Assembly (NCBI GenBank): GCA_037043455.1
Contig: JAWPHD010007176.1
Coordinates: 1 to 64,000, forward strand
Length of the DNA: 64,000 nt
Reading direction: 5' to 3'
Origin: Cyrtodaria siliqua
Lineage: Eukaryota > Mollusca > Bivalvia > Adapedonta > Hiatellidae
Part shown: in pieces, positions 1 to 12,674 of the stretch
Layout of the letters: every line of letters starts with the position of its first letter
Position numbering within the stretch: the stretch's first letter is position 1
Translations under genes and position numbers: made by a program
The notes under the pieces: model-generated
What the model saw: the letters and a program-made list of their open reading frames with translations, nothing else
Told to the model about the DNA's origin: nothing
The model's database searches: none

Positions 1-309
1 AACAACAACAACAAGATGGCCGAATGTGATGAAAACAAAACTCTCTCGTGAAATTGTCGAAATTCACAGCTTCCACGACAACTTTCAGTTTCGGCGCTTC
101 AGGTATCCGTTCGAGTTAATTATCCCATTATGTTTTAGTCGTTTTTAACGCATGCCACCATGTTAGACCTATAGATTATATCTAGTAAGAGCCGTGCCAT
201 CTTCTTGTCATTGAACTCAAATTCGCTCAAGTTGGCATATTTGATTCTCTGGTACGAAAAAAGTATGAGAGATTGAATGACAGTTTATGTTTTATTGGTT
301 ATATGTATA

Positions 310-545
310 ATTCTACTTGTGACATGAGCAGGTTATGCTGCCCAGGCTCTCTTACGTAACGAGAAATAACAATTAGTATAGAACTGTTGGTGGTTTTGGC
401 CATTTTAGGAGTTCCATACCTTTAAGAATATAATATATATACATATATATAACCATTTTTTGGGGGTCCAGAACTCAATTAATTAATATTTTAACCACTC
501 AAATCCATATTTTACTATCCTAGCTCTGTGCCGGGTGCCTGTGGT
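310..545 (+). repeat. 236-bp dispersed repeat, copy 1
   Basis: The segment from ATTCTACTTGTGACATGAGC to GTGCCTGTGGT recurs at 3636-3871 in the same orientation with one visible mismatch (CTCTCTTA versus CTATCTTA). It contains a TA-rich patch and no coding frame. It has no TG...CA ends, so an LTR is unlikely. Confidence 0.9.
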
Positions 546-1179
546 TTCATCATCTAACTTGCATGACCTATTTATCATAATTCACTAGTGTAATAAATTT
601 AAAAATCTGCTCCCTAATTCATGAAGGATTGCAACCCTTGTCTTCAAGCTTCTAAAGTTAGATTCATCTTTGCTGAAATACATGTAAGCATATGGCAGGA
701 AAAACAAGTATTCCATGGAACACTCTTTTAGTAATAAACCTTGAGTAATTTAAAGATGAAAATGTTTGGTCTGGAAATTTCGACCACTCGGCTTTTTATT
801 TTGCTAAATCATAACTATTAGTTTAAAGGGGGTTATTTTGATATCAGTTGCACATCCAATTCAAATAAAGTACTATTTTCACAAAACAAGAAATTATAAG
901 CGCCGTAAAGTATCATATGAATTAGTATAAATGTGTTTTAATGAATCAAAAACTAGTCAAGTCGTCTAGTTTTCCAGATTAAACGAGTCCCGTTGAGTAC
1001 ATAACGAGTTCCGTTCTATCATAAAAAATATCACATTCTTGTTATTTTAAAACTCCCATCTTAAATTAGTGTTTACTCTACTTTTTTAACCAATCATTTG
1101 CCTCCGTATTTCAAATACTTGCACCAATTATTCATGGAGATTTTACTATCATCACTCTTCCCGTTAAGAGTTTGATCTA

Positions 1180-1662
1180 CACTCAAGTGATATGAAAACG
1201 CAACACGGGAATTTCCGCTATATATTGTATATACTGCACACTTAATTGCACATAATATTCCAAAGAAATCCCAAGATGTTTTTTAAAAAGAAAGTTGCAG
1301 TTAACTAGAGAAAGGACACAACTGTGATGTTGTAGACGTTTTAATCACACTACACTTTGTAACAAGAACTTCATAAATGTTGAAGTAGCTCTTTGAAAAA
1401 TTGAGCTAGTTCAGTACTGTATTTAACGTAAATAGTTTGCAAAATGTTGCATCCTAAGTTTGCTCACATGATTGAGCCAAACGCGTACACTGTGAATAAT
1501 GAAACATTGAAGGAATACTATTTGCTGTATTATTTGTTGTTTTAGTATTTTTTCCAAAAGGAAAGGTCTTACGTAGCCATGTACCATTCGATTAAAAGCA
1601 GCATATTGTACATACAATATATAGCGGAAATTCCCGTGTTGCGTTTTCATATCACTTGAGTG
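1180..1662. mobile_element. MITE with 54-bp terminal inverted repeats, Tc1/mariner-like
   Basis: The ends are inverted copies beginning CACTCAAGTGATATGAAAAC. They match for about 54 bases with one mismatch (1180-1234 and 1608-1662). TA dinucleotides flank both sides (1178-1179 and 1663-1664), the target duplication typical of Tc1/mariner elements. The 370-bp interior has no transposase frame, so the element is non-autonomous. Confidence 0.8.
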
Positions 1663-2374
1663 TATATAGAGACTACAAACTTTTGGAAAACACTAAGTCG
1701 GATAGAGGTTATGAAGAGAAATCGTCACCATTCAGAAATCGAAAGGGAGGTAGCGAAGAGACCGACCGCAGCAAAACTATATGTGGGGGTAATACTGAAG
1801 TAGGAATAACCAACTGAACCCCGCTTGATGTATTTTTCACAAACTAGACAAAACATGTCATTTAAAAAGAAAAGACCTGTGTACATCTCACAAGCCAACG
1901 CGTCTTCTAATGGCGAACTGAATTTATTTTGCTACTACCCGGTGACTGTTCGCATAGCTGTCAAGACCCAGTGGATGTCAAGAGTGATATGGGGTTCCAA
2001 GGGGCGGTTGTTTCTTGGGTTGGGGGTCAAGGTTGGCGGGGCGCAGGAAGTCCGAGATGGTCTGTGGTTTAATTTAATAGAATTTATTTGTCACAAATAA
2101 TTATTTATCTTATTTTTAACATTTAAACACACATTTCAACGTCAAAGAAAAAAGGAAATTGAGCATACCGGGTGGAGAAATTGAATGGGTTAACTAAATT
2201 TTATAAAAAGAAGTCGCCAACAAAAAAAAAGGCAACTATTCAGAACGCGTGAGAACATAGAACGTATGCGTGTTTAACACAAAAATGCGTGTCTGACGCT
2301 CAATGGCGAATGCGTGAGACTTGACAGGTATGTGTTTGCTGTTAGAGATTGGTAACCTAACGGATCCCTTCCTA

Positions 2375-2570
2375 TAATTGTAATCCCACTGGGAGCTCGA
2401 CATGTTTACAAGTGAGAAGGTGCCGATGCTCACGGATGGTAGGAGGTATACAGTACTGGTTCTACTCAGCACACACACACACACACACACCAAAAAACAA
2501 CAAAACCCGACTCATATATAGCCTAAAAATGTGCTGAAAATGACGTAAACACCATTCAACCAACCATCAA
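2375..2570 (+). mobile_element. tRNA-derived SINE, 5'-damaged copy
   Basis: It carries the family body ATCCCACTGGGAGCTCG, a CGGATGGTAGGAGGTATACA block, the ACAGTACTGGTTCTAC block and the tail ATGACGTAAACACCATTC. The tRNA head is mostly lost and a (CA)n run interrupts the centre. Confidence 0.65.
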
Positions 2571-3635
2571 CCTATACCTCGAAAATGTGTCCATTGAACA
2601 CGGATATCCCGCTTTATCGCAGTCACAGATACACAAGAATCAATAGCGTGTAAGTAGGTCAAGCTCATTCTCATTAACTTTTTTAGTATGAACATGTTTT
2701 TCCATGCCATTTGAAAGTTGTATGATTTACTAAATGAGGAATCAAACGACCAGACAAGGGTAACACTATATGTCATGCCCGCTTTCTTGGAGGGGTATCT
2801 AAACAAGGACAACCTTACCACCAGAGTATTCTGTCAATTTTGAGTGCTGTCGCTGGATCCGAGACTGAGTCTGGCACGATTGTTTTACCACATGTTTTAT
2901 TTCATTGGGATCATTCTAAGACCCACTTTTGTGTGATTCATGGTAGGGGGTAGGCTAGATGTTGTTGTTTTTAAATCAGAATGATGATATTTGAGTCAGA
3001 GGCCTCGGTAATACAGTGGATAAGGTGTTGTACCTAAGAGCTGGGCTCGACCCCTGTACTGCCTAGTATTTTTTTGCGATAATTCTTCTTCAGTTTACCA
3101 TATTTGTGTCTAGAAATTCGCATATGCACGCCAGATATCTATGTCTATGGCTGGAAAATTCACAAGATAAATGTTAAGGTCTGACTATTGAAAAAAATCA
3201 GCATCTACATGTGTTATGCGATTTCCCCCACACACAAATTGCATACGGCATAAAGGATTTCTCAAACATGCATAGATGACCAAATTCTGGGAATAGTCGC
3301 TTGGTCAATTGGCCAATGTCGAACAACTACCTTAATTCCGGCAATTTTTATCGCTCGCCTACATTATCGGAAATCCTCCGCCTTAAACGCTCGGTATTGT
3401 AAAAGCAATGCTGGCGGTGCGATTCCCGGGCGTGTACTTGTATCTCGCACGACATTGAAATTCGAGCAGCTGCACCAACAAGGATTTCTTGTAGTTTACA
3501 ATACATACCACTTTTGATCACAGGTGGCTGTATCGTTGTTGGGAACTAAAAAAAGGGGGTGCACCAAACCTCACTCTTACCCCATTGTCATCCCAATAAT
3601 TTGTTTGTTTGTTTGTAGTGTTTTACGTCAATTTT

Positions 3636-3871
3636 ATTCTACTTGTGACATGAGCAGGTTATGCTGCCCAGGCTATCTTACGTAACGAGAAATAACAATT
3701 AGTATAGAACTGTTGGTGGTTTTGGCCATTTTAGGAGTTCCATACCTTTAAGAATATAATATATATACATATATATAACCATTTTTTGGGGGTCCAGAAC
3801 TCAATTAATTAATATTTTAACCACTCAAATCCATATTTTACTATCCTAGCTCTGTGCCGGGTGCCTGTGGT
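3636..3871 (+). repeat. 236-bp dispersed repeat, copy 2
   Basis: This is the second copy of the repeat at 310-545. It follows directly on a reverse-oriented SINE 3' end (about 3601-3635, GTTTTACGTCA). The two copies differ at one visible base over 236, so the duplication is recent or has been homogenised. Confidence 0.9.
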
Positions 3872-4679
3872 ATTAGTAACACTAAGTTATGACCTTTGAT
3901 TTATTGAAACCTGCTATATTCTGCCTTGTGAACACTCGAGCACATTCATTTTGTGCTTCATAGAAGCTCAAAGAAGTTCGAAAATCAGCCATATCGGATC
4001 AGTGACACCAGAGTATGATCATTCATTTATTGAAAAATGCCATATTGTGACTTATGAACACTCTAGTCCCTCCATGTTTCATTTGATCTTTACCAACACT
4101 AATATAAAAATGCTATCTCAAACGAGTTCTTGAACCAGACAGAATCGATTGCTTATAGCTGAATTACCTGCCCATGAATTGTCAAACATGCTTAATTTTG
4201 CCTTGTGGGCACTCATCCGACCTTAACCAAACTTACACTCTTTCACAGGAAGCATCCTTGCGTGGTCCTCCCTAAGATTTGTAGAAATCGTCCTGATCCT
4301 TCAATAAATATGGCTACAGTTACTAAAATAGAAAATAGTTAAACTAACTTTTTTTCATGAACTGTTGGGTTTAAAATTTACAGGAAGCATCCTTGCATGG
4401 TCCTCTCTCAGATTTACACAAATTGTCCCGATCCGTCATCAAATATAACCACCGTTACTAACAACAGAAAAACCTTTAAACGACTTCTCGTGAACCAATG
4501 GCCCACTTGTTATTTTATTTTCTCATAAAGACATCTTTGTTCATGGGTTTTTAAATCCCAGTGGGGTAGACTGATTTTGGAAACTTGTTTCATTGGTTAT
4601 GTTAATCATTATTTTTCACTTATTCAGTTTTTTTAAACAGTCTTGGCCTCTTTAGCCAATAGAGCGAGTACCACTAGTT

Positions 4680-4925
4680 ATTTTTAGTTCTAATGGCCGA
4701 AGACTAGCAGAGCTTATGTGATGTCGAGTTGTCCGTTGTCCGTCCGTCGTATGTTAACTTCTGCCTGATGAAGACGCTATGACATCTTTATTTTTCATCA
4801 TTTTTTTACCTTTTACCTTCATTTTTCGTCATTTTTCATCTGATCTTTACAAAAACTTGGCCATATTGTACATATCATTAAAAGCTCAGACAAATTTGAA
4901 AAACAGCTAGATCGGACTATTAACG
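4680..4925 (+). mobile_element. Tandem-core (Pearl/Helentron-like) element, 5' end fragment
   Basis: TTTTTAGTTCTAATGGCCGA, GCAGAGCTTATGTGATG and a CCGTCCGTCG stretch match the left end of the large element at 5867. Only part of a core monomer follows before unrelated sequence. Confidence 0.55.
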
Positions 4926-4963
4926 TTATAGTAAAATATAAATGTTAACACCATTAAGGTGAC

Positions 4964-5037
4964 CCCACCGGCAATCGAACCCGGGACCTCTGGATCGAAA
5001 GACGAGTAGTATCACTCGACTATCGCAGCACCTCTAG
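4964..5037 (-). repeat. tRNA-like SINE head or tRNA pseudogene
   Basis: Read on the minus strand, it has an A-box-like stretch near the start and a B box (GGTTCGATTGC) in the expected place, over about 74 bases. The acceptor stem ends do not pair well, so a functional tRNA is unlikely. Confidence 0.45.
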
Positions 5038-5866
5038 GAGTCCACTTCGTTGCAAAGTCCATAGGTTTACTTCTGTAATATGGAGTCTATTAGCAATCGG
5101 GTCGGTTCAAGAACTCTTCTGAGATATTAATTATAAATGTATATAACTACTATGTAATATCAAATGTAAAGTTGAGGGGGCTAGAATGTTCACAAGTCAC
5201 AATATGGCAAAATGAAGGCCCTATCGTGTTAAAGGAACTAACCCGCCAAATAACGGCACTATTACACTACAAAGCCGTTTATCAAAACTCTATCCATGTG
5301 TTCAGGTCATATAATAATGTATATGTGCAGATTAACCGTATGAGACGCATTGGCTTATTACGCGGTACCGTCATAAATTAACATGGTTCCACGCGTACTG
5401 TTTTGCTGTGTGATCTTCTCGAGTTCATTTTATTAATAAAATAAAATATGCTTCATATTCGATAAAAACGGAAGATATAGATATTTTTCAAAGAATAAAC
5501 TCTGTCAACTTGGGCAACACGCAGTTTCTTTGCTCTGTCATCACTGATCTCTTAGTAAAATCGGATCTGTTTACTAAGGCATCATGTTTTCTCGTACCAC
5601 GACCCCTTTCGAAGCGGATAACTTCTCCAAAAGAGTTCTTACACACTTAAAAGTTTACCTAAATGTCACTCAATGATTGCCATTTTACAAAATAGCGCTA
5701 CAATGACAAAATTAAATGTTTTTAATAGTAATAGCATCGAATGCGAACATTTTGCGTAATTTTCGTAAAACTTCGACGTTTAATCGAATATCGGGATAAT
5801 CACTGTAGAATGTCTAAACATCCATACACATGTACACGTTGTAAATTTTTATCTCACTTCTGTTTT

Positions 5867-8800
5867 TAGCTCTACTGGCCAAGGGCCAGCAGAGCTTATT
5901 GGATGGTGTGTTGTCCGTTGTCCGTCCGTCGTCCGTCAGTTAACTTTTGCTTGTGTACACTCTAGAGGCCACATTTCTGATGCAATCATCTTGAAACTTT
6001 GTCAGAATGTTTGTCTCAATGAAATCTCGGTCAAGTTCGAAAATGGGTCATGTGGGGTCAAAAACTAGGTCACTAGGTCAAATATTGGAAAAACCTTGTG
6101 TACACTCTAGAGGCCATATTTTTGACCCGAGCTGGATGCAACTTTGTCAGAATGTTTGTCTTAATTATATCTTGGTCAAGTTTGAAAATGGGTCACATGG
6201 GATTAAAAACTAGGTCACTAGATCAAATACTTGAAAAACCTTGTGTACACTCTAGAAGCCGTATTTCTGACCCAATCTTGATGAAACTTTGTCAAAATGT
6301 TTGTCTTAATTATATCTTGGTCAAGTTTAAAAATGGGTCACATGGTGTTAAAAACTAGATCACTAGGTCAAACTTTGGAAAAACCGTGTGTACACTCTAG
6401 AGGCCATATTTTTGACCCGATCTTGATGAAACTTTGTCAGAATGTTTGTCTTAATGAAATCTCGGTCAAGTTCAAAAATGGGTCATGTGGGGTCAAAAAC
6501 TAGGTCACTAGGTCAAATACTTGAAAAAACTTGTGTACACTCTAGAGGTCATATTTGTTACCCAATCTTGATGAAACGTTGTCAAATTGTTTATCTTAAT
6601 TATATATTGATCAAGTTCGAAAATGTTTCACATGAAGTTAAAAACTAGGTCACTAGGTCAAATATTGGAAAAACCTTGTGTACGCTCTAGAGGCCATATT
6701 TTTGACACGAGCTTGATGCAACTTTGTCAGAATGTTTATCTTAATTGTTTGTCTCAATGAAATCTCGGTCAAGTTCGAAAATGGGTCATGTGGGGTCAAC
6801 AACTAGGTCACTAGGTCAAATATTGAAAAAACCTTGTGTACACTCTAGAGGCCATATTTTAGACCCGAGCTTGATGCAAATTTGTCAGAATGTTTGTCTT
6901 AATTATATCTTGGTCAAGTTTGAAAATTGGTCACATGGGGTTAAAAACTAGGACACTAGGTCAAATACTTGAAAAACCTTGTGTACACTCTAGAAGCCGT
7001 ATTTCTGACCCAATCTTGATGAAACTTTGTCAAAATGTTTGTCTTAATTATATCTTGGTCAAGTTCAAAAATGGGTCACATGGTGTTAAAAACTAGGTCA
7101 CTAGGTCAAACTTTGGAAAAACTGTGTGTACACTCTAGAGGCCATATTTTTGACCCGATCTTGATGCAATTTTGTCAGAATATTTGTCTCAATTATAGCT
7201 GGCTAAAGTTCGAAAATAGGTCACACAGGGTCGAAAACTAGGTCACTAGGTCAAATACTTGAAAAACCTTGTGTACACTCTAGAGGCCATATTTCTGACC
7301 CGATCTTGATGAAACTTGGTCGAAATGTTGTCTTATTTATATTTTGGTCAAGTTCGAAAATGGGTCCCATGGGGTCAAAAACTAGGTCACTAGGTCAAAT
7401 ACTTGAAAAACCTTGTGTACACTCTAGACGCCTTTTTTTTTTCATTCGATCTTTACCAAACTTTACCAGATTGTTAATGTCAATAACAGCTCGGTAAAGT
7501 TTGTTTTTAGCTTATGGGATGGTGTGTTGTCCGTTTTCCGTCGTCCGTCGTCCGTTAACTTTTCTTGTGTACACTCTAGAGGCCACATTTCTGATGCAAT
7601 CATCATGAAACTTTGTCAGAATGTTTGTCTCAATAAAATCTTGGTCAAGTTCAAAAATGGGTCATGTGGGATCAAAAACTAGGTCACTAGGTCAAATATT
7701 GGAAAAACCTTGTGTACACTCTAGAGGCCATATTTTTGACCCGAGCTTGATGCAACTTTGTCAGAATGTTTGTCTTAATTATATCTTGGTCTAGTTTGAA
7801 AATGGGTCACATGGGGTTAAAAACTAGGTCACTAGGTCAAATACTTGAAAAACATGGTGTACACTCTAGAAGCCGTATTTCTGACCCAATCTTGATGAAA
7901 CTTTGTCAAAATGTTTGTCTTAATTATATCTTGGTCAAGTTCAAAAATGGGTTACATGGTATTAAAAACTAGGTCACTAGGTTAAACTTTGGAAAAACCG
8001 TGTGTACACTCTAGAGGCCATATTTTTGACCCGATCTTGATGCAATTTTGTCAGAATATTTGTCTCAATTATAGCTTGCTAAAGTTCGAAAATGGGTCAC
8101 ACAGGGTCAAAAACTAGGTCACTAGGTCAAATACTTGAAAAACCTTGTGTACACTCTAGAGGCCATATTTCTGACCCGATCTTGATGAAACTTTGTCGAA
8201 ATGTTGTCTTAATTATATTTTGGTCAAGTTCGAAAATGGGTCCCATGGGGTCAAAAACTAGGTCACTAGGTCAAATACTTGAAAAACCTTGTGTACACTC
8301 TAGACGCCATATTTTTTTTCATTTGATCTTTACCAAACTTAACCAGATTGTTAATGTCAATAACAGCTCGGTAAAATTTGTTTTTAGCTTATGGGATGGT
8401 GTGTTGTCCGTTTTCCGTCGTCCGTCGTCCGTTAACTTTTCTTGTGTACACTCTAGAGGCCACATTTCTGATGCAATCATCATGAAACTTTGTCAGAATG
8501 TTTCTCTCAATGAAATCTTGATCAAGTTCGGAAATGGGTCACATGAAGTTAAAAACTAGGTCACTAGGTCAAATATTGGAAAAACCTTGTGTACACTCTA
8601 GAGGCCATATTTTTTACCCGAGCTTGATGCAACTTTGTCAGAATGTTTGTCCTAATTATATCTTGGTCATTTTTGAAAATGGGTCACATGGGGTTAAAAA
8701 CTAGGTCACTAGGTCAAATACTTGAAAAACCTTGTGTACACTCTAGAAGCCGTATTTCTGACCCAATCTTGATGAAACTTTGTCAAAATGTTTGTCTTAA

Positions 8801-9694
8801 TTATATCTTGGTCAAGTTCAAAAATGGGTCACATGGTGTTAAAAACTAGGTCACTAGGTCAAACTTTAGAAAAACCGTGTGTACACAATAGAGGCCATAT
8901 TTTTGACCCGATCTTGATGCAATTTTGTCAGAATATTTGTCTCAATTATAGCTTGCTAAAGTTCGAAAATGGGTCACACAGGGTCAAAAACTAGGTCACT
9001 AGGTCAAATACTTGAAAAACTTTGTGAACACTCTAGAGGCCATATTTCTGACCCGATCTTGATGAAACTTTGTCGAAATGTTGTCTTAATTATATTTTGG
9101 CCAAGTTTGAAAATGGGTCACATGGGGTTAAAAACTAGGTCACTAGGTCAAATACTTGAAAAACCTTGTGTACACTCTAGAAGCCGTATTTCTGACCCAA
9201 TCTTGATGAAACTTTGTCAAAATGTTTGTCTTAATTATATCTTGGTCAAGTTCAAAAATGGGTCACATGGTGTTAAAAACTAGGTCACTAGGTCAAACTT
9301 TGGAAAAACCGTGTGTACACAATAGAGGCCATATTTTTGACCCGATCTTGATGCAATTTTGTCAGAATATTTGTCTCAATTATAGCTTGCTAAAGTTCGA
9401 AAATGGGTCACACAGGGTCAAAAACTAGGTCACTAGGTCAAATACTTGAAAAACTTTGTGTACACTCTAGAGGCCATATTTCTGACCCGATCTTGATGAA
9501 ACTTTGTCGAAATGTTGTCTTAATTATATTTTGGTCAAGTTCGAAAATGGGTCCCATGGGGTCAAAAACTAGGTCACTAGGTCAAATACTTGAAAAACCT
9601 TGTGTACACTCTAGACACCATGTAGTACGACTCGATTCATCAATGGTATAACAGCCAGTAGAGCGTTCACAGGCCCTCTTGGGCCTCTTGTTTT
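5867..9694 (+). mobile_element. Pearl/Helentron-like element with about 25 tandem 145-bp core repeats
   Basis: The left end (AGCTCTACTGGCC) and right end (GCCAGTAGAGC) form short inverted repeats. The right end adds a hairpin (AGGCCC TCTT GGGCCT) followed by CTTGTTTT. Between them, 145-bp monomers begin CTTGTGTACACTCTAGAGGCC and carry AACTAGGTCACTAGGTCAAA; for example, TTGTGTACAC recurs at 5951, 6096 and 6241. Many short open frames here are only the repeat read in frame. The architecture fits Helentron-associated non-autonomous elements; no Rep/helicase is present. Confidence 0.7.
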
Positions 9695-10086
9695 GAAAAA
9701 TACTTGAAAGAAATATCTAACCAGTATTGATGTCTGTCGTTTTTATGGCTCGGATATCAAGTTATCCCTTTGTCGTCAAAGATACGGGTTGTACGGTGTG
9801 TGACCGAATGTGTGTAATTTTATTATTTTGTGATCGCCTGGTGCCCATCATCCATCAATTCCTTTTTGCTTAAAACGACATTTCTTCTGAAACTGCATAA
9901 CCAAATCAAACTTCGCGGAAATGACCCTGTAAAGAAATGGCAAAACGGAAGGCAATCCATGCAGAACTCTGGTTGCAATGGCAGCGAGAATGAAAAACTT
10001 TTAAAATATTCAAAAATAATTTCACAGAAATGATCACTAGGTGACTCTATCAAAATAGCTAAGGCCGACCTATTTCGTCAAAAAAA

Positions 10087-10240
10087 ACATGGCCACCAGT
10101 TATTATCCTTAAACATGGCCACCAGTTATTATCCTAACATGGCCACCAGTTATTATCCTTAAACATGGCCACCAGTTATTATCCTTAAACATGGCCACCA
10201 GTTATTATCCTTATATATGGCCACCAGTTATTATCCTGAG
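10087..10240 (+). repeat. 26-bp minisatellite, left block
   Basis: About six copies of a unit containing AACATGGCCACCAGTTATTA. The array stops where the segment holding the foldback at 10427 begins. Confidence 0.9.
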
Positions 10241-10426
10241 GAATTTTAAAAAAATGGCGAACTTATTCATGTAAATTTCTAACGTTCACCTGTTTTAACC
10301 ATTTAATCATTAAGTAATATCGCTTACTAAATGGCACGCGCTTGTTTGAACACAAGGAAGCGTATTTAGTAGAAGCACGCGTGGATTCGTAGAAGCGCGG
10401 GGAAAAAGTAGGGCAAACACTAAGTC

Positions 10427-10538
10427 AGTTAGAGGCTAAGAAGTGAAATTTTAACAATCAAGAAAACCCCTGACAGTCGCTGCGCTCCTTCCCTTAGGGT
10501 TTCTTAATTGTTAAAATTTCACTTCATATCCTCTAACT
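10427..10538. mobile_element. Foldback element interrupting the 26-bp array
   Basis: Inverted arms at 10427-10469 and 10497-10538 (AGTTAGAGG...GAAATTTTAACAAT) pair over about 42 bases around a 27-base loop. A related, half-length copy lies near 1690-1770 (AACACTAAGTCGGATAGAGG). It lies in a roughly 300-bp stretch (10241-10542) without minisatellite units. Confidence 0.7.
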
Positions 10539-10542
10539 AATA

Positions 10543-11291
10543 CTTAAACATGGCCACCAGTTATTATCCTTAAACATGGCCATCAGTTATTATCCTTAAA
10601 CATGGCCACCAGTTATTATCCTTAAACATGGCCACCAGTTATTATCCTTAAACATGGCCACCAGTTATTATCCTTAAACATGGCCACCAGGTATTATCCT
10701 TAAACATGGCCACCAGTTATTATCCTTAAACATGGCCACCAGGTATTATCCTTAAACATGGCCACCAGTTATTATCCTTAAACATGGCCACCAGTTATTA
10801 TCCTTAAACATGGCCACCAGGTATTATCCTTAAACATGGCCACCAGTTATTATCCTTAAACATGGCCACCAGGTATTATCCTTAAACATGGCCACCTATC
10901 CTTAAACATGGCCACCAGGTATTATCCTTAAACATGGCCACCAGTTATTATCCTTAAACATGGCCACCAGTTATTATCCTTAAACATGGCCACCAGGTAT
11001 TATCCTTAAACATGGCCACCAGTTATTATCCTTAAACATGGCCACCAGGTATTATCCTTAAACATGGCCACCAGGTATTATCCTTAAACATGGCCACCAG
11101 TTATTATCCTTAAACATGGCCACCAGTTATTATCCTTAAACATGGCCACCAGTTATTATCCTTAAACATGGCCACCAGGTATTATCCTTAAACATGGCCA
11201 CCAGGTATTATCCTTAAACATGGCCACCAGGTATTATCCTTAAACATGGCCACCAGTTATTATCCTTAAACATGGCCACCAGGTATTATCC
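10543..11291 (+). repeat. 26-bp minisatellite, right block
   Basis: About 28 copies of the unit. Two variants (CAGTTATT and CAGGTATT) are interspersed and one unit is shortened near 10892. A direct repeat flanks the whole region: GATCACTAGGTGAC near 10030 and TATCACTAGGTGAC near 11360, each followed by AAAATAGCTAA. Confidence 0.92.
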
Positions 11292-12674
11292 TATATATGA
11301 CTACTGAAGCTGATACAAGTCTTCTCTGAAACCAAATGTCAACATTCAATACGTTACAGAAATTATCACTAGGTGACCTGCCAAAATAGCTAAAGCCGAC
11401 CCGTTCTGTCAAAAACAAGGCAGTCACGGGACGCGGCTTATTTTCCTTATTTATATGTTTTTAAACATGTTCTTTAGTTGGTCAGATGAGCGAATTCGGG
11501 CCATCTTTGTAAAAGTACAAACATGTGTTTTTTAATGAGGGGATGGGTTTTCAGTATAATCGAATGCTTGATTGTGATTCAGTGACACATAAATATGACA
11601 CTCATTACCAATCAGCTACTATTTCTTTCTACCAGTAGCATATATACAGGTTTCTGTTAGTTAACCAGCTTTATTATGCTTCTGTGCAAACGTGGAAATG
11701 TGGCTCCATCGTTAATGGAGTGTCTACTATAGAATTTGCAACAACTTTGCAGTTCTGCAGGTAAGAAGGTTCTAGGCCCATGCATTCTCCATATTTTATC
11801 TTGATGTAAATGGAGGATAAGCCTGGCACGTTCAATTCCTGTTAGGCGCCATATAATCTTTCATGTCTTGGTGCGCCTTACAACCCAATTCAATTAGACA
11901 TATTATGTGGTCACACGTTTGAACCCATCTCTTTCGAACTTCCTTCGTTAACAAATTCGCAAATTCGTTCACAAACTCGTTAACAAATGTTTGCTTGAGT
12001 TTCGTTTTGAGGTCCAAACATCGGAAATCCGAGATGACTGCTACAGGATATGTATTGAAAAAAGATGTTGGAAAAGGTTACGGATATTTTGTGAAATATT
12101 AGCAAACTCAGCAGGCATCTTTATGAGTATAAACCCTGTTCGATTTTCACTCGTCAAAATCAACATTCAAGATGGATGCCTTAAAAAAAAAAAAAAAATA
12201 GAAATAGGTTAAAATGACACTGATTGCGGTCACAACTTTCAAACTTACAATGCAAATGGAAAACCATGTCCGAGTTCAAATTTTATCCATGCATCAAAAG
12301 TTCAAAATACCTGCCCCAGGAAGTGCATTGAAAAATGGCTATCCAAAAGATTTCTAGACATGTGTGATCACAATTTGTGTAAATTATTTTCAACTTAGCT
12401 TGCATCTTCATGGACACAAAAAGTCGACTGAGTTTGGAGATCCAGAAATCAAAGATAGCTATCGGAACGAACGTTTTCTTTGTATTAAATGGTATTTCTG
12501 TAATGAAACTTTTTTGGAGGGGGTGGGAGTGGAGCCTTGGACAACTTGGCCCTTGTAAATTTATTTTTTAAAATTTAATGCTAAACAGCTTCGGACTAAA
12601 TTCAAAGCGAAACGTTGATAATTCAGATCTGCATTGTAAACAAATTGTTGGCAATTAGAATATTATCAGCGATT

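Noticed and set aside
310..3871. LTR retrotransposon bounded by the 236-bp repeats
   Set aside because: No TG...CA ends, no primer-binding site or polypurine tract seen, and no gag-pol coding between the copies.
6007..9651. A ladder of 68-codon frames with near-identical products
   Set aside because: They repeat every 145 bp and follow the tandem-core monomer; no domain and no independent start signals.
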